A stretch of DNA of 64,000 nucleotides from Actinomycetes bacterium (lineage in GTDB: Bacteria; Actinomycetota; Actinomycetes; Mycobacteriales; Mycobacteriaceae): NCBI GenBank assembly GCA_023404955.1, contig JAEXZY010000160.1, positions 1-64,000 of the forward strand, given 5' to 3'. The notes under the pieces are model-generated. The model had not been told where the DNA came from. It saw only the letters and a list, made by a program, of their open reading frames with translations, and searched no databases. The position numbers and the translations under genes are program-made. This document shows, piece after piece, positions 1 to 7,483 of this stretch (within the stretch, counting starts at the first letter, position 1; each line of letters begins with the position of its first letter).

Positions 1-241
1 GCACATAAGCGCTGGTGGCCTCGAACACCATGTCAGGCAACTCATCCCGAGACAGCAACCAGTCCACACCCTCATGCGAGGTCTCCAACCCCAACGACCG
101 CGCCCGCGCCAACCCCTCACTGGCCGGATCGATCCCGATCATCCAGCGCGGCTCCAGCCACTCCGAACGCAACAACTTGTACAGCAGGTCGGTACTGATG
201 TTGCCCGACCCGACAATCGCCACGGTCGCTTTATCGGCCAT
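1..241 (-). CDS. hsaG: Acetaldehyde dehydrogenase (acylating), N-terminal fragment
   Basis: The gene starts with ATG at 241 and runs off the left edge, so only about 80 N-terminal residues are visible. They open with a dinucleotide-binding Rossmann motif (VAIVGSGNIS) and continue with the conserved lead-in to the NAD domain (GIDPASEGLARA). Family knowledge: HsaG oxidises the aldehyde released by the aldolase HsaF to acyl-CoA, late in steroid A/B-ring breakdown. It lies 9 bp downstream of hsaE on the same strand, matching the hsaE-hsaG-hsaF order of mycobacterial cholesterol clusters. The catalytic Cys lies outside the window. Confidence 0.9.
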   Translation of the reverse strand, partial: MADKATVAIVGSGNISTDLLYKLLRSEWLEPRWMIGIDPASEGLARARSLGLETSHEGVDWLLSRDELPDMVFEATSAYV

Positions 242-250
242 ATTCGGCTC

Positions 251-1036
251 CTATTCGAAATCCAGTCGTACCGAACCCAGTCCGGAGAAATCCGCGACGA
301 AATGGCTGCCCGGCGGCGCGTCGATCGCGCGGGTGCACGAGCCGGGCAAGACGATGTCGCCGGCCTTGAGGCGGACGCCGAAGGCCTCGACCTTGCGCGC
401 AAGCCAGGCCACGGCGGTGACGGGGTTGCCCAGCACCGCATCGCTGCGTCCCTCGGCCACCACCTCGCCGTTGTTGGTCAGTACCGCGTCGATGTTCTTG
501 ATGTCGATGTCCTTCGGCGAGACCCGGGCCTCGCCGAGGATCCATCCCGCAGACGATGCGTTGTCGGCGATCGTGTCGCACAGCTTGATCTGCCAATTGG
601 TGATGCGGGTGTCGATCAGCTCGATGGCCGGGGCGAACGCCGCCGTGGCGGCCAGCACGTCGTCCTCGGTGCAGCCGGCCCCGGGCAGATCGTCGGAGAG
701 GATGAAGCCGACCTCGACCTCGACGCGTGGGTACAGGTACCTGGCCGACTCGACGGGCCTGTCCTCGAAGACCTCCATGCCGTCGAGCAGATGACCATAG
801 TCCGGCTCGTCGACGTTCATCATCTTCTGCATGGCCTCTGACGACAGCCCCACTTTGTGGCCGATCACCCGTGCGCCGTCGGCCACCTTCGACCGGATGT
901 TGATCAGCTGGATCTCGTAGGCGTCGACGACATCGATGTCGGAATGGGCATCGGTGAGCGGTGAGATGGGCTGGCGCGTGCGCTCGGCTTCGGCCAGGTC
1001 GGCGGCGAGCTTTTCGCGCACCTGCGCGGGCAACAT
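251..1036 (-). CDS. hsaE: 2-hydroxypenta-2,4-dienoate hydratase
   Basis: A 261-residue protein of the MhpD/fumarylacetoacetase-like hydratase family. It hydrates the 2-hydroxyhexa-2,4-dienoate released from ring A/B cleavage, giving the substrate of the aldolase HsaF. Visible family features are the GHKVGLSS segment, the acidic metal-ligand stretch VEVEVGF and the IELIDTRI segment. The ATG at 1036 is chosen because a GAGGGGA ribosome-binding site lies just upstream; the open frame continues antisense through kstD but that extension is not coding. The gene is divergent from kstD, and the shared spacer holds a KstR site. A likely -10 (TAGAAT, minus strand, 1092-1087) puts the hsaE promoter next to that operator. 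Confidence 0.93.
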   Translation of the reverse strand: MLPAQVREKLAADLAEAERTRQPISPLTDAHSDIDVVDAYEIQLINIRSKVADGARVIGHKVGLSSEAMQKMMNVDEPDYGHLLDGMEVFEDRPVESARYLYPRVEVEVGFILSDDLPGAGCTEDDVLAATAAFAPAIELIDTRITNWQIKLCDTIADNASSAGWILGEARVSPKDIDIKNIDAVLTNNGEVVAEGRSDAVLGNPVTAVAWLARKVEAFGVRLKAGDIVLPGSCTRAIDAPPGSHFVADFSGLGSVRLDFE

Positions 1037-1086
1037 GTGAATTCCCCTCGTTTCGTCCACCGGCACAGTTGTTAGTCGGCCGGGCA

Positions 1087-1104
1087 ATTCTATAACGTGT
1101 TCTA
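1087..1104. promoter_or_regulatory. KstR operator and divergent promoter between hsaE and kstD
   Basis: TATAACGTGTTCTA at 1091-1104 fits the established KstR consensus TnnAACnnGTTnnA exactly. On the plus strand TAACGT (1093-1098) can serve as a TANNNT -10 whose start point would fall at 1105-1106, the A of the kstD ATG. On the minus strand TAGAAT (1092-1087) is a -10 candidate for hsaE. One repressor site could therefore block both promoters. Site recognition is by consensus; the promoter assignment is inference. Confidence 0.85.
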
Positions 1105-1105
1105 C

Positions 1106-2788
1106 ATGACCGAGCAGGAGTATGACGTCGTCGTGGTGGGCAGCGGCGCCGCGGGTATGGTCGCCGCCCTCACGGCCGCTCATCAGGGTCTCTCGACGAT
1201 AGTCGTCGAGAAGGCTCCGCACTACGGTGGTTCGACCGCGCGCTCGGGCGGTGGCGTGTGGATTCCGAACAACGAGATCCTGAAGCGTGACGGGGTCAGC
1301 GACACCCACGAGGCTGCGCGTACCTATCTGCACGCCATCATCGGGGACGTGGTGCCGGCCGAGAAGATCGACACCTACCTCGACCGCGGTCCGGAGATGC
1401 TGTCGTTCGTGCTCGAGCACTCGCCGCTGAAGCTGTGCTGGGTGCCCAACTACTCCGACTACTACCCCGAGTCGCCCGGCGGCAAGTCCACCGGCCGCTC
1501 GGTGGAACCGAAGCCGTTCGACGCCAAGAAGCTCGGCCCCGACATGAAGGGCCTGGAGCCGCCCTACGGCAAGGTCCCGCTCAACGTCGTGGTGATGCAG
1601 CAGGACTACGTGCGGCTCAACCAGCTCAAGCGCCACCCGCGCGGCGTGCTGCGCAGCCTGAAGGTCGGCGCGCGCACGATGTGGGCGCAGGCCACCGGCA
1701 AGAACCTCGTCGGGATGGGCCGCGCACTCATCGCGCCCCTGCGCATCGGTCTGCAGAAGGCCGGCGTGCCGGTGCAGCTCAACACCGCGATGACCGACCT
1801 CCACGTCGAAGACGGTGTCGTCCGCGGCATCTATGTGCGCAACACCGTCGAGCCCGAGAGCGCCGAGCCGACGTTGATCCGCGCCCGGCGCGGGGTGATC
1901 CTGGGCAGTGGTGGCTTCGAACACAACGAGCAGATGCGGGTCAAATACCAGCGGGCACCCATCACCACCGAGTGGACCGTGGGGGCGGTGGCCAACACCG
2001 GCGACGGCATCCTCGCCGCGGAAAAGCTCGGCGCCGCTCTGGATGTCATGGAAGACGCCTGGTGGGGACCGACGGTCCCTCTCGTCGGTGCGCCGTGGTT
2101 CGCGCTGTCCGAGCGCAACTCCCCCGGCTCGATCATCGTCAACATGAACGGCAAGCGCTTCATGAACGAGTCGATGCCGTATGTCGAGGCCTGCCACCAC
2201 ATGTACGGCGGCCAGTACGGGCAGGGACAAGGCCCCGGCGAGAACATCCCGGCCTGGCTCGTCTTCGATCAGCAGTACCGTGACCGCTACATCTTCGCCG
2301 GTTTACAACCGGGACAACGGATTCCCACCAAGTGGATGGAGTCCGGGGTCATCGTCAAAGCGGACACACTCGACGAGCTGGCGACGAGAACCGGCCTGCC
2401 CGTCGACGCCCTGACCGCGACCGTCCAGCGGTTCAACGGGTTCGCCCGCACGGGTGTTGACGAGGACTTCAAGCGCGGCGAGAGCGCCTACGACCGCTAC
2501 TACGGCGATCCCACCAACAAACCCAACCCGAACCTCGGCGAGATCAGCCATGCCCCGTTCTATGCGGCCAAGATGGTGCCCGGGGATCTCGGCACCAAGG
2601 GCGGCATCGTCACCGACGTCCACGGGCGAGCTCTGCGTGACGACGGCTCCGTCATCGACGGGCTCTACGCCGCGGGCAACGTCAGCGCGCCGGTGATGGG
2701 CCACACCTACCCCGGCCCCGGCGGCACCATCGGACCCGCGATGACCTTCGGGTACCTCGCCGCGCGGCACCTGGCCGGTAAGGAGTAG
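1106..2788 (+). CDS. kstD: 3-ketosteroid delta1-dehydrogenase
   Basis: A 560-residue FAD enzyme that introduces the C1-C2 double bond in 3-ketosteroid ring A, before 9-alpha-hydroxylation and ring opening. The N-terminus carries the FAD dinucleotide motif VVVVGSGAAG followed by an E-x8-G-type segment and the GGSTARSGGG loop. Tyrosines in NYSDYYPE and in HTYPGPGG near the C-terminus correspond to the catalytic Tyr119 and Tyr487 (with Gly491) of Rhodococcus KstD1. The ATG at 1106 is preferred over an in-frame GTG at 1097, which lies inside the KstR operator. No Shine-Dalgarno sequence is present, so the mRNA is probably leaderless. chsH3 follows after 2 bp. Confidence 0.95.
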   Translation: MTEQEYDVVVVGSGAAGMVAALTAAHQGLSTIVVEKAPHYGGSTARSGGGVWIPNNEILKRDGVSDTHEAARTYLHAIIGDVVPAEKIDTYLDRGPEMLSFVLEHSPLKLCWVPNYSDYYPESPGGKSTGRSVEPKPFDAKKLGPDMKGLEPPYGKVPLNVVVMQQDYVRLNQLKRHPRGVLRSLKVGARTMWAQATGKNLVGMGRALIAPLRIGLQKAGVPVQLNTAMTDLHVEDGVVRGIYVRNTVEPESAEPTLIRARRGVILGSGGFEHNEQMRVKYQRAPITTEWTVGAVANTGDGILAAEKLGAALDVMEDAWWGPTVPLVGAPWFALSERNSPGSIIVNMNGKRFMNESMPYVEACHHMYGGQYGQGQGPGENIPAWLVFDQQYRDRYIFAGLQPGQRIPTKWMESGVIVKADTLDELATRTGLPVDALTATVQRFNGFARTGVDEDFKRGESAYDRYYGDPTNKPNPNLGEISHAPFYAAKMVPGDLGTKGGIVTDVHGRALRDDGSVIDGLYAAGNVSAPVMGHTYPGPGGTIGPAMTFGYLAARHLAGKE

Positions 2789-2790
2789 TC

Positions 2791-3651
2791 ATGCCCATCA
2801 ATCTGGACGAAGCGATCGGCGCCGAACTACCCCCGGTCGAATTCGCTTGGAGTAGCAGCGATGTACAGCTCTACCACCTCGGGCTCGGCGCGGGTGCCGA
2901 CCCGATGGATGCGCGCGAGCTGCGCTACCTCACCGATGGCACACCGCAGGTGCTGCCGACCTTCGGCAACGTCGCGCAGAGTTTCCACATGACCGAACCC
3001 CCCGCGGTCAAGTTCCCCGGCATCGACATCGAGTTGTCCAGGGTGCTGCACGCCAGCGAGGCCGTGACCGTGCCCGGCCCCATCCCACCGTCGGGAACTG
3101 CCACTGCGGTCACGCGATTCACCGAGATATGGGACAAAGGCAAGGCCGCGGTGATCTGGTCGGAGACCGAGGTCAAAGACACCGCCGGAACGCTGCTGTG
3201 GACGCAGAAACGATCGATCTTCGCCCGCGGTGAAGGCGGCTTCGGGGGCGATCGTGGTCCGTCGGGTTCGTCCGCGGCGCCCGAAGGTCAGCCAGATATC
3301 GAACTGACGCTCCCGACGTCACCGCAGCAGGCACTGCTCTACCGGATGTGCGGCGACCGCAATCCACTGCACTCCGACCCGGAATTCGCTGCGGCAGCGG
3401 GCTTTCCGCGGCCGATCCTGCACGGTCTGTGCACCTACGGTATGACATGCAAGACGCTGGTCGACAATCTGCTCGACGGCGACGTCGCCGCGCTGAAGTC
3501 CTACGGTGCGAGGATGGCTGGTGTCGTGTTCCCCGGCGAGACGCTGAAGGTCAGCGTGTGGAAGGACGCCGGGGCTTACCGCGCGGTGGTCACCGCGCCG
3601 GAGCGCGATGACGCCGTGGCGCTGGCCGGTGTCGAGTTCGTACCGGTCTGA
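2791..3651 (+). CDS. chsH3: MaoC-type (R)-specific enoyl-CoA hydratase of cholesterol side-chain degradation
   Basis: A 286-residue double hot-dog-fold protein, orthologous by position and sequence type to M. tuberculosis Rv3538 (also labelled hsd4B). The second half has the hydratase-2 signature MCGDRNPLHSDP, with the catalytic Asp/His pair, followed by the PRPILHG segment. The N-terminal repeat lacks this signature, as is usual in this fold. It starts 2 bp after the kstD stop, so the two are co-transcribed and KstR-controlled. Family role: hydration of side-chain enoyl-CoA intermediates. It converges on the next gene with only 4 bp between stop codons. Confidence 0.9.
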   Translation: MPINLDEAIGAELPPVEFAWSSSDVQLYHLGLGAGADPMDARELRYLTDGTPQVLPTFGNVAQSFHMTEPPAVKFPGIDIELSRVLHASEAVTVPGPIPPSGTATAVTRFTEIWDKGKAAVIWSETEVKDTAGTLLWTQKRSIFARGEGGFGGDRGPSGSSAAPEGQPDIELTLPTSPQQALLYRMCGDRNPLHSDPEFAAAAGFPRPILHGLCTYGMTCKTLVDNLLDGDVAALKSYGARMAGVVFPGETLKVSVWKDAGAYRAVVTAPERDDAVALAGVEFVPV

Positions 3652-3655
3652 TCGC

Positions 3656-4126
3656 CTAGCGGCACAGCTCGTCGATCTTGGTCGCGGTGTCCTGCGCGCT
3701 GGTCTGCCGCTGCGCCTGGGCGGGATCATCGGCCGCCGCACCGGCGAGCTGACCCATGCCGATGTAGGTCAGGTCGTTCGCGAACGAGCGCACCGCGTCG
3801 GCCAGATCGCCGGGGACACCAGAGTTCAGTCGTGACAGCAGGAACTCCCCGCCGCCCAATGTGGCGAGCCGGGCATTGGCGGCCACTGCCTGGCGCGCCA
3901 CCCTGTCGGTGCCCAGATTCGCGTTCGTCTGCAGTGACACCGCGTTGCGCACCGTGGTGAACGCCTGACAGATCTCGGTTTTGGCATCGCCTGTGGACGG
4001 GGCGCTCGAGGCGGTCGCGCTGTCGGTCGGCGCCGGGCGCAGCAGGCCCCACGCGGCGAGGGCAAGGGCCATGACGGCTACGACGAGCGCGGCCGGAGCC
4101 ATCCACGCCGGTTTGGTGTCAGACAT
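3656..4126 (-). CDS. Conserved membrane-anchored actinobacterial protein of unknown function
   Basis: 156 residues. A short cytoplasmic N-terminus is followed by one hydrophobic segment (about residues 9-29, ALVVAVMALALAAWGLL) and an extracytoplasmic domain. That domain is mostly helical by composition and contains two cysteines, one near residue 53 and one at the C-terminus, which could form a disulfide. I recognise no enzymatic motif. The topology and length fit the many small mycobacterial exported proteins with one N-terminal anchor. It sits between chsH3 (convergent) and the PGRS gene, on the same strand as the latter, separated by a strong hairpin. Confidence 0.75.
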   Translation of the reverse strand: MSDTKPAWMAPAALVVAVMALALAAWGLLRPAPTDSATASSAPSTGDAKTEICQAFTTVRNAVSLQTNANLGTDRVARQAVAANARLATLGGGEFLLSRLNSGVPGDLADAVRSFANDLTYIGMGQLAGAAADDPAQAQRQTSAQDTATKIDELCR

Positions 4127-4191
4127 GGCAGCGATGATAGCCGATGCGAATCACCTTGATTTGCAGACACTTTCGTATGCACACACGCCGA

Positions 4192-4223
4192 CACGGGCGT
4201 CGACTGCTTCGTCGACGCCCGTG
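4192..4223 (-). terminator. Perfect 13-bp hairpin downstream of the PGRS gene
   Basis: CACGGGCGTCGAC (4192-4204) and its exact reverse complement (4211-4223) flank a 6-nt loop. The hairpin starts 15 bp after the PGRS stop codon on the minus strand and separates it from the next minus-strand gene. No U-tract follows, as is common for mycobacterial terminator-like hairpins. Confidence 0.75.
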
Positions 4224-4238
4224 CCTGCGTGCTGATAC

Positions 4239-5474
4239 TTAGTCGCTGGCTGGGGTCTTGGCGGGGCCACTGCCGGTGCCGTCGGCACCCTTGGTGCCGG
4301 ACTTCCCGAAGAAGCCGCCCCCGCCGGCCGCGCCGCCGGTGCCGCCCTTGCCGGTGCCCGTGGCCGACGTGCCGTTTCCACCCTTACCGCCGTCGCCGCC
4401 GTTGCCGACGATGCCGGTCCCGTCGCCGCCGTCGCCGCCGTCGCCGCCGGTCGCGTCTCCCGCGCCCGCGGTGGCATTACCGCCGGCGCCACCGCCGCCG
4501 GCCTGACCGTTCTTGGTGCTGCCGCCGGACCCGCCGTCGCCACCGAAGGTGTCATTGTCGTTGTTTCCGGTGGCGTCACCGCCGGCGCCACCGGCACCGC
4601 CGGTGCCCAGCTCCGAGCGACCGCCCGAACCGCCGTTACCGCCGACAGCGATCTCGTCGGTCCCCGTGGTCGTCGCGTTGCCGCCCTTGCCCCCGTTACC
4701 GGCCGTGACGTCACCGACCTCACCGCTGTCGCCGCCGGCGCCGCCCTTGCCGCCCTGGGCAGAGCCGTTCGTGGACGTGGCACTGCCGGCGTTGCCGCCG
4801 TTACCGCCCTTGCCACCCCACCGGCCGCCGGAGCCGCCCGCGCCGCCGTTACCGCCGAACGAGTTGTTGACGGCGGACTCGTCCTTGTCCTTCGTGGCCG
4901 GATCGTCGACGACGTTGGCCGACGTGTTCTCCCCGTTGCCGCCGTTACCGCCGTTGCCGCCGTTGCCGCCGAACTTGCCACCGTTGCCGCCGGCACCGCC
5001 GTTGCCGCCGTTGACACCGTCGACGCCGTCACCACCGTTGCCGCCGTTGCCGAACCACTTGCCCGCGTCGCCGCCGGAGCCGCCCTTCTTGCCGTCACCC
5101 CCGTTGCCGCCGAGAAGTCCGGCGTCACCGCCGTTGCACGCGGTACCGGTGCAGTCGTCGGCCGCGTCGACGCCGTCTCCGTAGAGCCACCCGCCCTCAC
5201 CGATCATCGGCCGCAGCGCGGGCTTGACCGGAGCAGGCGCGTCGGCCGCGTTGATCTTCTTGTCCTTGTGGGCACCGATTTGCTGCCACCACAGCACGTC
5301 TTCGTCGTTGACCAGTTGGATCTGGTGCGTCACCGGCGCCGGCGCGGCGTCGTAGTCCAGCATCAGCGTGCCGATGCCGGCCATCGCGGCGCTGGTCACG
5401 CCCGCAGTGACCCCTGCTGCGAGATAGGTGCGCACCGACATCGACCGTGCGCCCGTCTTGGAATGCTTGCCCAT
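4239..5474 (-). CDS. Exported PGRS-type glycine-rich repeat protein lacking a PE domain
   Basis: 411 residues from ATG 5474, chosen over an in-frame GTG at 5495 because AGGGGA lies about 9 nt upstream. Residues 1-45 form a basic-then-hydrophobic export signal or anchor. A linker of about 60 residues with WWQQ and GGWLYGDG segments follows, then roughly 290 residues of GGxGG/GNGG repeats typical of PE_PGRS proteins. There is no PE domain (no N-terminal Pro-Glu helical hairpin). The GGNGG units resemble calcium-binding Gly-rich repeats, but binding is not shown. It occupies the position of PPE63 in M. tuberculosis, on the opposite strand. A cell-surface location is likely; the function is unknown. 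Confidence 0.8.
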   Translation of the reverse strand: MGKHSKTGARSMSVRTYLAAGVTAGVTSAAMAGIGTLMLDYDAAPAPVTHQIQLVNDEDVLWWQQIGAHKDKKINAADAPAPVKPALRPMIGEGGWLYGDGVDAADDCTGTACNGGDAGLLGGNGGDGKKGGSGGDAGKWFGNGGNGGDGVDGVNGGNGGAGGNGGKFGGNGGNGGNGGNGENTSANVVDDPATKDKDESAVNNSFGGNGGAGGSGGRWGGKGGNGGNAGSATSTNGSAQGGKGGAGGDSGEVGDVTAGNGGKGGNATTTGTDEIAVGGNGGSGGRSELGTGGAGGAGGDATGNNDNDTFGGDGGSGGSTKNGQAGGGGAGGNATAGAGDATGGDGGDGGDGTGIVGNGGDGGKGGNGTSATGTGKGGTGGAAGGGGFFGKSGTKGADGTGSGPAKTPASD

Positions 5475-5745
5475 GAAAGCTTGTCCCCTGTTCACGATTG
5501 AAAACCCCGTCAGCGGGGCACACTAGTCCGTCGCGAGCCCGCGCAAACGGAAACCCGTGATTTGCTGCCCACGGACGTGTCGTCCTGTCGGACACGCCTG
5601 GTGAACACAGCCCAGTTCCGCTGTCTGCTAAGGCCGGAGCCGTCTCATCGAACAAATTGGTGCACTGGGGCACCCCTGGGGTTTGTTAGGTTGCTCGTGA
5701 GGTGTATCTCGCTGCTCGCTCAACGAAATTCGGGAGGACAATCCA

Positions 5746-6678
5746 GTGAAACTCAAGCCCGCAGTGATCGCCGCCGCCGCGGCGGCTGCGCTCGGCGTGT
5801 CCGGTGCACCGATCGCGTCGGCTGACGCGGAAGTGCAGTACCTCGGCCAGCCGGGCGAGCTCGTCAACGGCAGCGTCGTGCAGCACTGGACGGTCACCGG
5901 TCTCAAGCCCAGCAGCGACATGATTCCGTACCAGCCTGCGGGCACACTGTGGGAGGCCACCGCCACCGACGAGGCGATCGCCGGGTCGGCCACGCCGATC
6001 GTCTCGAACCTCAATGCGCGCGCCCGCAACGGCGACACCTACCGGGTGCTGTTCACCGTCGCCACCCCGCAGGGTGTGAACCCGTCGACGCTGGCGCAGG
6101 GCGAGAAGACCACCGGCAAGATCTATTTCGATGTGACCGGCGAAAAGCCGGACAGCGTCTTCTATTCCGACGGCGGCCCGGACCAGGTGTTGCTGTGGGT
6201 GGAACCGCCGCCACCGCCGCCCGCACCCTCGACGAGCGGCTACCGCGGCCCGGCCGCGTCGGGCTCTGCTCCGGCATCGGCGGGTTCCGCTGAAACGGCC
6301 ACCCCGGACACCGCCGAGACCTCGACAAGCCCCACCCCGGGCGCAGCACCCGCCTCCGCCGGGGAGACTGCGATTCCCGTTCCGGCGAATAGCGCGGGCA
6401 CGCCGCTGCCGCAGGGCAGCTCAGGCACCCCGCTTCCGGCAGGCAGTGCAGGGACACCGTTGCCGGCCGGCAGCGCGGGGACACCACTGCCCGCTGACAT
6501 GGCTCCCGCCAGCCCCGCGGCAGTGCCCGCTGAGGCCAGCCCCGCGCCGGTACCCGCTGCGGTCAGCCCGGTGCCGCAGGGCAGCTCGGGCACCCCGCTT
6601 CCCGCGGGCAGCAGCGGTACTCCCGCACCTGTACAGAGCCCGGCTACGACCACCGTCGTGGTCCCGCCACCCTCGTAA
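5746..6678 (+). CDS. Secreted MPT63-like protein with a Pro/Ala/Ser-rich SGTPLP-repeat tail
   Basis: 310 residues. GTG start at 5746 with a strong GGGAGGA site at 5731-5738. Residues 1-27 are a classical Sec signal peptide ending at SADA. Residues 28-157 match the immunoglobulin-like MPT63/MPB63 antigen fold, recognisable from LWEATAT, SxxNARxRNG-TYRVL and STGKIYFDVTG-type segments. After a polyproline stretch (about 160-170) comes a tail of about 140 residues, low in complexity, with at least six SGTPLP/AGTPLP units. MPT63 itself ends near residue 159, so the tail is an addition. The function of MPT63 proteins is unknown; secretion to the medium or wall is expected. The tail could be O-mannosylated, an inference from its Thr/Pro content. 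Confidence 0.85.
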   Translation: MKLKPAVIAAAAAAALGVSGAPIASADAEVQYLGQPGELVNGSVVQHWTVTGLKPSSDMIPYQPAGTLWEATATDEAIAGSATPIVSNLNARARNGDTYRVLFTVATPQGVNPSTLAQGEKTTGKIYFDVTGEKPDSVFYSDGGPDQVLLWVEPPPPPPAPSTSGYRGPAASGSAPASAGSAETATPDTAETSTSPTPGAAPASAGETAIPVPANSAGTPLPQGSSGTPLPAGSAGTPLPAGSAGTPLPADMAPASPAAVPAEASPAPVPAAVSPVPQGSSGTPLPAGSSGTPAPVQSPATTTVVVPPPS

Positions 6679-6710
6679 CTCAGCCACTACATCTGGCGGG
6701 CGAGGAAGGC

Positions 6711-7412
6711 TCAGGAGTGAGACGCCCACCAGGTGTACAGCTGAACCATGTTCGGCCCGGTCGGTCCGGACTGCACCTGGCTGACCAGCAGGTCGGCGTC
6801 GGTGCTCCAGCCGACCGTCGGCTTGCTCTGCTGGAATCCGCACACCAGCGTCCCCGCGGTCTGCTGCGGAGTCGCGTTGCGGCGCCACGGGCCGGGCGAC
6901 TGGATGTTGCCGGGGCAATCGACCACCGATGACGTGCTGATGATGTTGTCGAACAGGTCTTTTGCGGACGCTTTGTCTGCAGCGAGCGTGTAGGTGGCGG
7001 TCAACGGGCCGCCGGGATCGGTGTTGGCGCCGCAGCTCACCTGGGCCAGAGCCCCCTGCGCCGGGACGACGGTCTCGCATGAATCCGGCGCATAACCCGG
7101 CGGCAGCATCTGCAGCAACCGCGCCTGGGCCTGCTCCGGGCTCTCGGTCGTCGATGTGGGCGCCGCGTCGGGGTCCGAGGTGCCCGAGTTCTCCGACGAC
7201 GGCCAGAACAGCCATGCGATCACGCCGAGCGCCACCACGGCGACGGTGGCGACCACGATCAGCACGACAGGTCGGTTGTCGCGGCGGACCGGCCGCGGAT
7301 TCACCGACATCGGTGCGTGGAAGCGGTCCGCCGGCACCGATGACGGCCGCGACTCGCGCGCGGGCAGGGGCCCGGTGTCCTCGTCATCGGGTTGTAATTC
7401 CTGAGGACTCAT
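6711..7412 (-). CDS. Single-pass membrane protein with an extracytoplasmic sensor-like domain
   Basis: 233 residues: a charged, Pro-rich cytoplasmic N-terminus (1-46), one transmembrane helix (about 48-70, VVLIVVATVAVVALGVIAWLF), a Ser/Thr-rich linker, then an extracytoplasmic domain. Its cysteines (DSC, VSCG, VDCPG, LVCGF) look paired as two disulfides. The domain resembles the extracellular parts found on some mycobacterial PknH/PknJ-type kinases and on free-standing homologues; there is no kinase domain here. Start at 7412 (ATG); the ribosome-binding site is weak. It converges on the MPT63-like gene. Function unknown. Confidence 0.75.
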   Translation of the reverse strand: MSPQELQPDDEDTGPLPARESRPSSVPADRFHAPMSVNPRPVRRDNRPVVLIVVATVAVVALGVIAWLFWPSSENSGTSDPDAAPTSTTESPEQAQARLLQMLPPGYAPDSCETVVPAQGALAQVSCGANTDPGGPLTATYTLAADKASAKDLFDNIISTSSVVDCPGNIQSPGPWRRNATPQQTAGTLVCGFQQSKPTVGWSTDADLLVSQVQSGPTGPNMVQLYTWWASHS

Positions 7413-7483
7413 GATGCCCAGGCTAGTGCGTGCCCGATCTCGGTTCCGTCAAGCTCTCGCGCAGGTGACTGTGCACCCTCGAG

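Noticed and set aside
1037..2230. Upstream extension of the hsaE frame to 659 codons, antisense to kstD
   Set aside because: It has no ribosome-binding site and mirrors the codon bias of kstD; hsaE has a normal length and a strong site at 1036.
4239..5140. Short repeated units suggesting a CRISPR array or tandem DNA repeat
   Set aside because: The units are in-frame GGxGG codon repeats of a protein, with no constant-length spacers.
4513..5184. Long Pro/Leu-rich open frame opposite the PGRS gene
   Set aside because: It is the mirror image of Gly-rich codons (GGC read as GCC/CCG); no start signal and no independent evidence.
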